64,000 nt of DNA. Origin: Lophius americanus. Its lineage: Eukaryota; Chordata; Actinopteri; Lophiiformes; Lophiidae. The position numbers and the translations under genes are program-made. The stretch spans positions 2,631,001-2,695,000 of the forward strand of contig JBBDHG010000011.1 of the NCBI GenBank assembly GCA_037951165.1, written 5' to 3'. This document shows, in pieces, positions 55,961 through 64,000 of the stretch (its first letter is position 1; each line of letters opens with the position of its first letter). Under the pieces are notes generated by a model. It was not told the DNA's origin. It saw nothing but the letters and a program-made list of their open reading frames with translations, and did no database searches.

Positions 55961-58900
55961 CAATAGTGGGATAAAATAAACAGCAGAAACCAATAACTAA
56001 TGTGCCATGATGGTGACAGCCCCACTGTAGGTTATCAAGTCAAAACACATCCGCATGTACAAAGTCATATTCTGACTTGCCTTAAGGTTGCCATAGTCTC
56101 CGGCTGTAGTTGTAGGACTAAGTATGCACGCGTGTAAAAGGGATAGAGCGGTGTAGTAACCCGCATATTTGTGTGTTCATACGTGTCCGCTGCAAGTGTT
56201 TACAAGTGGGTTAATGTGTGCTGAAATAGACTGCAAATTCAATGGTTGGGTGGAATGTGAATATTTATTGACCTCACATCGCTCCACAAAAATGAATCAA
56301 ATAGCTCTACAGATATCCAAAATGCAAATTATGTGAGTGTGTGTGTGTGTACGTGGGGTACACATGAGAGTAAACTGTAAGGTCAGTGTATGAGCAAACC
56401 TTCTACTGTAGGTTCAGTGAGCCGGGACCTGATGGTCACAGAGGCTGCAGTGTTTCAGTCAAATGATTCCATTTAGCTTACAGTTTCCCTCCAATCATGT
56501 CATCAGACTCCACACAGAGCAGGTTCCTCCTGCCCTGCAAACACACTGAACCCTCCTCTTCCAGAGCCTAATTTATGTGCAGGAGAATGTAAAAACATAC
56601 CCACATACTCAACTCCATGTTTGCTGTGAACCATTAACCTTAGGCCACTGCATGGTTTGAAACTACTGGTAAAATATCTTCAGACATTGACAGGCCTTAA
56701 TGTTACAAATAGAAACAGGGTTTTAAGGAGTCTCGGCTCACCTCAAGAGGCATTTAATTAATTAAATGACACACATTCAATTGAAAGAGGAATTAAAACT
56801 CTATACCAGCACTAAATCTATTCTTTTCTTCCCAAAACCTTGTTTTTATGTTTTATACTTCCTCAACTCTCTAAGTGGAATTTCTATTCACACATTCCAA
56901 AGTCATTTAATCTTGTGCCAAATCTGCCCAGTCGGCCCAATCCACATGTCCCCACTCTTCCCAGTTATCAGTTCTTTCACAATGGGCACAAACTACACAC
57001 ACTGTGTGAACACTACTGGGGTTAGGGGCTCAAAGAGAGGGGAGGGGAGAGCACATGCTTTTGTGTTGGCCTGGACTCTTTCAGAGTCCGGAGGAAAAAA
57101 AGCCAAAATGATTTGGTTGACCGAGTAACTTGGTTGATTACTTGGGTAGCAACTCTCATTACTGCATACTCGTTTCACTGCAGCCTTTTGTTGTGCTCTG
57201 AACTCTGTATATGAGTGACCTCAGACAAAAGACAGCTCTGCATTGACCATCAGTCTTTCATTGAACCACCTTCATATATTCAGCACAAAGTTATGTGAAG
57301 CCAAAAACAGCAGCAAGACAACATCAGCAGTAACTTTAAGGTCACTATTAATCAAGTTATGGCTGATATTCTGCTGCTTGTCGAAAGTGTACTTTTCCCC
57401 TGCAAAAACCACTGGATGGCTGAAGTTAACATGTTTATGTCAAATACGCTCTTACTGGTCCCGCTCCCTTCCCACTGCTCTCTCCACTAACACATCTCTC
57501 TAGGTTCCCTCCATTTTCTTTGGCAGAAGACAAAGGCCAAACAACCATCCCCGCACGGGGATGTGAGTAACAGAGCAGCTCCTACTGCCCCCCTCCCTGC
57601 AGCCCGGGCCAAAGATTCCTGCATTGTCTGAGCGGGCAGTGAAGAGAAGAGAGAGAGAGGGCTGGAAATGCTAAGATAAAGATTTGAATGAAGAATGTGG
57701 CAATGGATAACAAAAGACAGGAATGACTAAGAAGGGTAGAGAAGGGGAGTAAGGAGAACAGAAGAGTGTAGAAAAGGGAGCTTGTGTGCAAAGCAGTGTG
57801 GAGGGAGCTGAGAGAAAGGGAGTGACGGTGGATTATAATGAAGAATAGAAGTTGAACAATGGATCCCCAGAGTGCTCTGGACATGCCACTAACAAGGACA
57901 GAGACTTCAAAAACTGACCAACAAATTATCTCAACGGCCTACAGACTCACTGACGCTCTTTTCTTATGGATAAATACAATCATTTATCAATCATAACACC
58001 CCACAATTCAACAGACTGTCACTAATGTGGCTTAATCTGGTCCAATGTTGCGAATGTGTAATACACGCACTGGCGTTGTCGGAGAACATAAAACACACCA
58101 GACCGATGATCCAACCACACAGCCACCCGCAATTATGAAACTACATCCCACTTCCTCTACCCTCAACCAAAGTCTCCCTCTGCTCAGGTTTTTTTTGGTG
58201 AAAAGGAAGAAAGGACGACCAAATCCAACATCATTTAAGACAACACGTTTTTGGAAAAAGCTAGCTTGTATGCGTGTTCACATAACTGTGTGTCAGAATT
58301 ATCATTCACCATATGCACAGTATACGTAGAAGGAAGTAATGATTTTCTATGGTCCAGGTGTAACACAATAAAAACAAAACCACTCAAACGGTACAACTTA
58401 CAGGATGAAGTGCATTAATAGATCAATAGGTCAAGTGTATTGAAAATAGTACACAGTTATAAAACCAGAAAACAATATATGATAATCAATAGTGTGTACA
58501 GCAGGAATTAAATATTAATGGTGAAGTCATGAATGTAGGAGGGTGATTGTTTGGGTCTCTTGTAGTGGATGGCTGCAAAGCGTTGAAGATATTATAAACC
58601 AGCACGCATACGAGTGTTTGTGTTTCCCTTAAGTGGCACTTTGAGCCATGACTTCTCTTATCCGGTTCCAGTCGCTCGACAGGCCACACAGAGAGCAGGG
58701 TGTGGTAAAGCCTGTGTGACTGACAGCCTACCTAATTCCCGTCTACTTACAGCTGTCCTGCTGGCTTTGATCCGAGCAGAGAGCAAACAGAGCGGAGACT
58801 TGGGTCTCGGCAACGTCTGGACTACCAATGCACATTAGCAGTTTGGAACCACAAGAGCCAACCCCAGCTTTGAAGAGGAAACTTGAAGAATTAATAAAAG

Positions 58901-59689
58901 TTGGAGCTAACCGTAGACAACACATTTCGGGGACAGAAAATTTGCAAAATGACAAGACTGTGTGTGTAGTGGTTTTGTGGAAAAGTCTTAATAATATGCC
59001 AAGCACATTTTCAAGTATCTAAAATCTGTGTGAGCCATAGTTCTGCATGTCAAACTAAGTCATAATTACTGTATGCTGTGTTTTTTCAGCAATTGAGTTC
59101 ATGTGAATCAAAAGCACAATTTCCAATTCGAGATCTATGTAATAGACAGTTTAAAGTGTCAAACGAGCTCATGATTGCTTTATGCTTTCCGCCTGTTTAG
59201 TTTTTTTTTTTTTTAATCACTGCCTTAGATTTGTAACCCCAACTAATAAAATTGTAAAAACAAGGGTAACTGGAAGTTAAAAACATGCTACCACGATCAG
59301 TAGCATGAGGGAAAAAAATATCGATAAATACTAAAAACCTTGGCTCCAGTCTGTACATGTAAACAGTTGATATGACAGGGAAACCTATATTTGCTGGTCA
59401 CTTTAAAAATCATCCGTTTCTGGAAAAACACCCAAGATTTTTATTGTGGAAAATAAGAACCCTCAATTTAGCACAAACCAACGGAAACGAGAACAATGTG
59501 GCAGACGATGAAAACTTCAAAGTACCCATAAAAAATAAATAGTCGGGCTGTGGTGTTTCCCTCAACATGGTTAATAAACTACCAAAGTAATATCAATGGG
59601 TTCCCCTTTGTCTTCAGGGAACTTTCTGCTGTATCGGAGAGTGATTTATTCATTGCAACTTTTAAATATTTTAACATTTTTGGACAGTT

Positions 59690-59960
59690 AGATGGGTGAA
59701 AAGTCGCTTCCGCGCATGCCCTCTTTGTCATATTCTTCTTCTGGGCGTTTGTTGGCGGTCGGCACCAAACTCACCGAAGCATTATCGCAACCTTCTGATC
59801 GTCTGCGTCTGTATGTGTGAAAGATTAGGTTAGGTGATGCGTGTAAAAACCGGGTCGGAAAAGATCACAAGTCATGTAAACAGGGGACCTACACTGCAAT
59901 TTGGAAAGGTTTAATTTTGAATGGAGAACAGTGCCCCATGTAAACCCACCTAATGTGATC
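59690..59960. mobile_element. Possible MITE
   Basis: CGCTTCCGCGCATGCCCTCT followed by CATATTCTTCTTCTGGGCGT, and further on CATGTAAACAGGGGACCTAC and CCCCATGTAAACCCACC. GC-rich compared with its surroundings and recalls non-autonomous fish elements. Ends not defined. Confidence 0.35.
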
Positions 59961-60137
59961 AAGAAAGGACAACTGATCAAGCCATAGAGTATTGACCTCT
60001 CGTGGGGCGCTTGCGCGTGTTTTCAGATCCCACAAAAGAGCTACTGAAGAACAAATGGTTGAAAAGTTGTGTTTCAGATCTGATAGAAAGGTGTTGAAAC
60101 ACACAGTTCATCACAGAACTGTTAAGTTGTCAAAAAT

Positions 60138-60190
60138 ACACAATATTAAGTAGGAGATTTTAATGCTATGGCTGATCAGAGTGTGTATTT
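60138..60190. mobile_element. Solo end of the Tc1-like family
   Basis: CACAATATTAAGTAGGAGAT then TTTAATGCTATGGCTGATCA. It is the same terminal sequence as near 15860, inverted, and 16390. No internal sequence remains beside it. Confidence 0.6.
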
Positions 60191-60199
60191 ATTTTATTC

Positions 60200-60360
60200 A
60201 TATATTTTAGAGGTGTACCCATTGCAATTTTCTTGGCCGATTCCGATCACCGATTTTTATTAAGTCTGACTGACCGATACCGTTTTTGTTGAATGTTTTA
60301 AAACCATAATCGACAGCGTACATACAAACAGCGGGCTCGTGGACGGTTCTTCGCTCTCAT
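60200..60360. mobile_element. hAT-type MITE end
   Basis: AGAGGTGTACCCATTGCAAT then TTCTTGGCCGATTCCGATCA and CCGATTTTTATTAAG. Matches the texture of fish hAT termini with a CCGAT-rich subterminal region. Confidence 0.5.
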
Positions 60361-63300
60361 TAGCTTAGTAGTGTAAATACAATAAAAATGATATCTACTT
60401 CCTAAAAGCAGGTGCATAAGGATATTGAATAATGTGACAGGTGGTCAACTTTTTCTGTAACAAACACAATGGTGATTGCTCGGTGAACTAGAGCAATTTC
60501 CGGTCAGTATTTTAAAAATAGATGAGTAATCCCTCGACTGCTCCAATACTGGTGGGCTAATCACTGCTTTGGTTACTAAAACCCTCACTGTCATAGAAGA
60601 GCACCAGTAGTTCACGGACACCATGTGCAACGCTCAGGGGCAGAGATAGGGAGTTCCAGTGCACATTTGCAAACCAAACCAAAGCAGCAGCTAGACTGAG
60701 AGCATAACACTTAATGTGCTCAGAGCACTTAGTCCTGTCTACCCATCCCTTCCGTATGGTGGTTTCATAAAGCTTTCAACTGACTAAAACAATCAGAACA
60801 CCGTACTGAAAACATTGTACCTCTGCATTATGGAGAGCAGGAGTTAATATTTCAACTTAAAACTAGAACATTTTTGAGAATGACTGCTAGGTGCAGGTCA
60901 GAGGCTGTACTGGTGCCAATAATCTAAAAGGCCTATATTAACTGAGGGTGCAGTTTAACCCTTTTTTTGGTTCCTCGGGTGTCTCGAGAGACACTGAGTA
61001 GATCATTACCAGAAAGTTAACATCAAGTGATAAACCCAAAGTTTTGTTTTTTGTCAGATATATTGGTCATCAAGCTCAATCTGCTCTCATTCATTCAGAT
61101 TCTGCTGTTTAGGTGATCTAATGTCCTGAGATTCTACAGCTATGCTCTCACAGAACAGGAATGAATGAGTTCACAGGGGGATCAGAAACTGTAGAAGCCC
61201 CTCCGCCTCTGCTCCTGGACTTCATCACTTGTGTGCTCTCTCATTCTCTTTCAGTGTTCCCACCAACATGACACAAAACCAGAAGCCCCATTGTTTATAG
61301 TCCAGAGAGGACGTTTGGCGCTTTCCTGGATGGGCTGGATCCGGTATGCGCTCTGTGTCTGCCAGCTCTCTTTTAGTCCTACAGTGAATCTCTGCAGCAC
61401 GGGTTCAACATGGCAAACAGGGCGTCTACCACTACATGGCACAGACATTGTACATACCAGTAATTTTATGGCTTGTTTGTCAACACATAACAGGAGCAAA
61501 CTTAAGCAAAAGAGCATTTTGGCTCCGAGGCTCACGGCAATCTTATACTTCAAGATTGTTTGCTGTTAAACCACAAAGTTAAATTTTTTATCGTTTTCCA
61601 TTATCGTAAAATTCCCAAATCAATTGAAATTTGCATGGAAATTGACCAATCCATGCATCATTGCCTCCTGTATTTTAATATTTGGTTGATCTGAGTTCAG
61701 CCTGTTTGAAACAATGCCAAGTTCAGAAACCGTTATTCAAAGAACAATTATTAAACCATTGCTTCAAGTCTAAGAATAGGTGGAGAGTATGATGACAAGG
61801 ATTGACATTTAAACCAACCAAAGTCTAATTACTATTAAGTCTAACTTCAATAGCATTACATTTTGGTGTTTGAAAACTTCCTGAAAAAAATTAAAATCTC
61901 AGCTCTGAAATTGCCTCAGTGATTGATCGCTTAATCTTACTATAGCTAACTACAGACATTTTGCATGAAAATCAGGGGTAACATCAATTTATTTGGGACT
62001 AATGTGAAATATGCAAAACACAATAAAAAATCATAATAGGTTGTCCGCAAGAGGAGTACAAATTCACTTCTGTGTAATTCTGATATAACTGAACCTTCTC
62101 AACCCACTAGGGAATCTCTGCTTATGGTACAGCTAGCTCTCACTGCAACTCCAGAGTTGCAAGAAATGTTGGAGCAGCTATAACGAGGGCTCTGAGTGTA
62201 CATGGAAAGCACAGCTGGTCCGCAGTGACAGGGAAGCCCCAGCTCAGCTGGTGCCTCTCCCTGACAACGTTGTGGAAATGCACACACATAAGCCGAACCA
62301 CTGCCCCTTTGAGATCCATAACCTTTGAGACGGGCATTTGTTTAATCTGCAGTGGGAACACATAAGCAGAAATCTCCAAAGTGACACTCCACTGACAGTG
62401 AGCTGAAAATACTCTGATTCAATCGCACTCGCATCTGCTTAATAATAAAACACAAGTGTCCAAACATCATCATATGATCAAAACAGAGCTATTACTGTGT
62501 TATAATCTGGCTGTACGTCTATTTTCATTTAATCTCTGTGTTGTGAATTCATAAACACACAATCAGAAGGGAACTAATGAGCTTAAATACAAGATAAGGG
62601 CATAGTTACTTCAGTAACTAACCCCAATTAATATGTCAGGGATGGCGTAATTACAGAGTTGTCTGCATAGCCCTCCCAACAAGACTCCAAAGAGGATCAA
62701 CGTCAGGAACCACCAAAACGCTATGCATATGCACATGCTGATCACCAGTGGCCTTCTAATGCACTGCTCGTCTACAAGTCCAACGTCAAGAAACCGATTC
62801 TTGAAGGCAAATCTAAAAATTCACCAGGGGGGAACCTGATGATCCACACGTAAAGAATCAGGCAGCACTTTCAAACACAGATTGCACATTTTGTACCTCT
62901 GCCAGCATGGCCACATTCACGGTGAGCATGAAGTGAGATCAACTAAACATGGTACATGTACATTCAATCTACACATGTCCTTGACCTTACCAAACATGCT
63001 TTTGTGCTCAAAAGAGCAATTAGACTGTCACATACACAATCACTGCTCAGGGACTAACATGTGACAATAAAACCTCTGTAGCCTGCTCAAGCAGTCGACC
63101 CACTGTCTGTAAACCCTTTCAACTAGTTAGGTTGGTCACTATTTGCTTTTGGATTCCTATTGTACCTCAAAACGAAACCAATAACCGTCAATACGGATGT
63201 AATTTCTAGCTGAACAGTCAAAGATCTTAGAGCAGCTGAAGAAACTACTGTTGCTCTTTGAACTTTACTCAACCTCGATAACTGTACGTTGGACGCAGTC

Positions 63301-64000
63301 ACTGGCTCGCTGTGAATTGAAGCAGTGTTTCCAACTAGGTAGGTAATACCTACCTTGAGAGTTTTCTAAGTCATAGAGGGTTCAACTTTCCATGAACGGC
63401 GAGCAGCAGACTTGCTAATGTTGGCTCTGCTATGGACTAGACTTTCAGGGTATTAAACACAATACGCAGTTTTGAGAAATATTTCTGGTTTTCCCATTGC
63501 AAGTGACACAGTGAACCTAAATTGCATTTGAAAATTGCAATATGCTCTCCAATTCAGATGCACTCTCATCAAAATTTGGCACAAATGATATAAATCAATA
63601 TTCAATACTGTTGGTACCCTTATGAGTTCCAGGTGGAGTACTCAAATTAAGCTAACAGACAGGCAGAAACTGTATCGAAGTGATTTAGTGTGAGGAATTG
63701 GTTCACTGGTGAGCTGTAAACTGTAAATAATGTTAAAATTAAAATTGATCCTGAAGGCCGTTAGTTATAAATGATAATTCTACAGCTGAGAGCCTACAGC
63801 TGATCCCTCTACGGGTTACTGTTAGGGTGGTATAGAAGTTCAGGAGTAAAAGTATAGATATTTGGAATTCCAGTGGTAGAAGGCTACGGTCAAACATTTA
63901 TTTTGGAAAGATTTAACCTTATCTAAATGTACAACCATTTGTTTTAACCTTTACAAACTGCAAGGTTGAAATAAATTAAAAGGAAAAGATTGAAGTGAAC
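60361..64000 (-). other. Distal part of the scrib 5' intron
   Basis: 3.6 kb with no recognisable exon. A perfect 19-base palindrome (63337-63355) and chance open frames (61231-61569, 62140-62379) are the only structure I see. Confidence 0.6.

Larger units (their letters stand above)
51833..64000 (-). other. Large 5' intron of scrib (reaches the window end)
   Basis: No frame here resembles the expected Scribble N-terminus (LEELLLDANQL type) on the minus strand. I therefore infer intron up to base 64000 and beyond. It holds several transposon relics, listed separately, and one unassigned open frame at 52440-52649. Confidence 0.65.

Noticed and set aside
56766..57128. 120-codon plus-strand frame in the scrib 5' intron
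   Set aside because: No similarity, no Kozak-supported start, no splice or poly(A) context.
1..64000. CRISPR arrays, bacterial operons, phage or plasmid functions
   Set aside because: The DNA is spliced vertebrate genomic sequence; no regular spaced repeats or prokaryotic gene organisation are present.

Overview
The window is vertebrate nuclear DNA and almost certainly from a teleost fish. Genes are split by GT-AG introns, intergenic and intronic DNA is AT-rich, and it is littered with fish-type DNA-transposon relics (Tc1/mariner-like, hAT) and tRNA-derived SINEs. Two protein-coding genes account for essentially all real coding sequence. Most long open frames elsewhere are chance frames or antisense shadows.

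Layout. (1) 1-1100: intergenic, with a dispersed repeat and a CRE-containing promoter. (2) 1375-6000, plus strand: cdv3, complete in five coding exons (227 codons plus stop), with a 3' UTR running to about 7545. (3) About 7550-10860: intergenic, with a second copy of the repeat seen upstream of cdv3 and a decayed Tc1-like transposase 3' part. (4) 12738 to beyond 64000, minus strand: scrib (Scribble), read tail-to-tail with cdv3. I recover 43 coding exons whose phases all join, giving 1,914 codons plus stop. They cover the leucine-rich repeats from repeat 2 or 3 onward, the LAP-specific region, an acidic linker, four PDZ domains, a short coiled-coil-like stretch, a long Ser/Pro-rich tail and the stop. 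The first 50 or so codons are not visible, so the 5' exon(s) probably lie past base 64000. The last 12 kb is then intron.

Four further segments in the scrib 3' half look like phase-compatible cassette exons (28579-28614, 25441-25494, 22886-22936, 19825-19974), and one intron appears to use a GC donor. Several 3'-half acceptors follow unusually long pyrimidine tracts on the transcribed strand. The Scribble tail therefore looks like a site of heavy alternative splicing.

The two genes are not known to work together. Scribble is a basolateral polarity scaffold (with Dlg and Lgl) and acts in planar cell polarity. CDV3 is a small charged, disordered cytoplasmic protein of unclear function. I see no novel multi-gene system. 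The points most worth checking are the undescribed-looking scrib exons, the GC-AG intron, the cdv3-scrib linkage and the decayed transposons.
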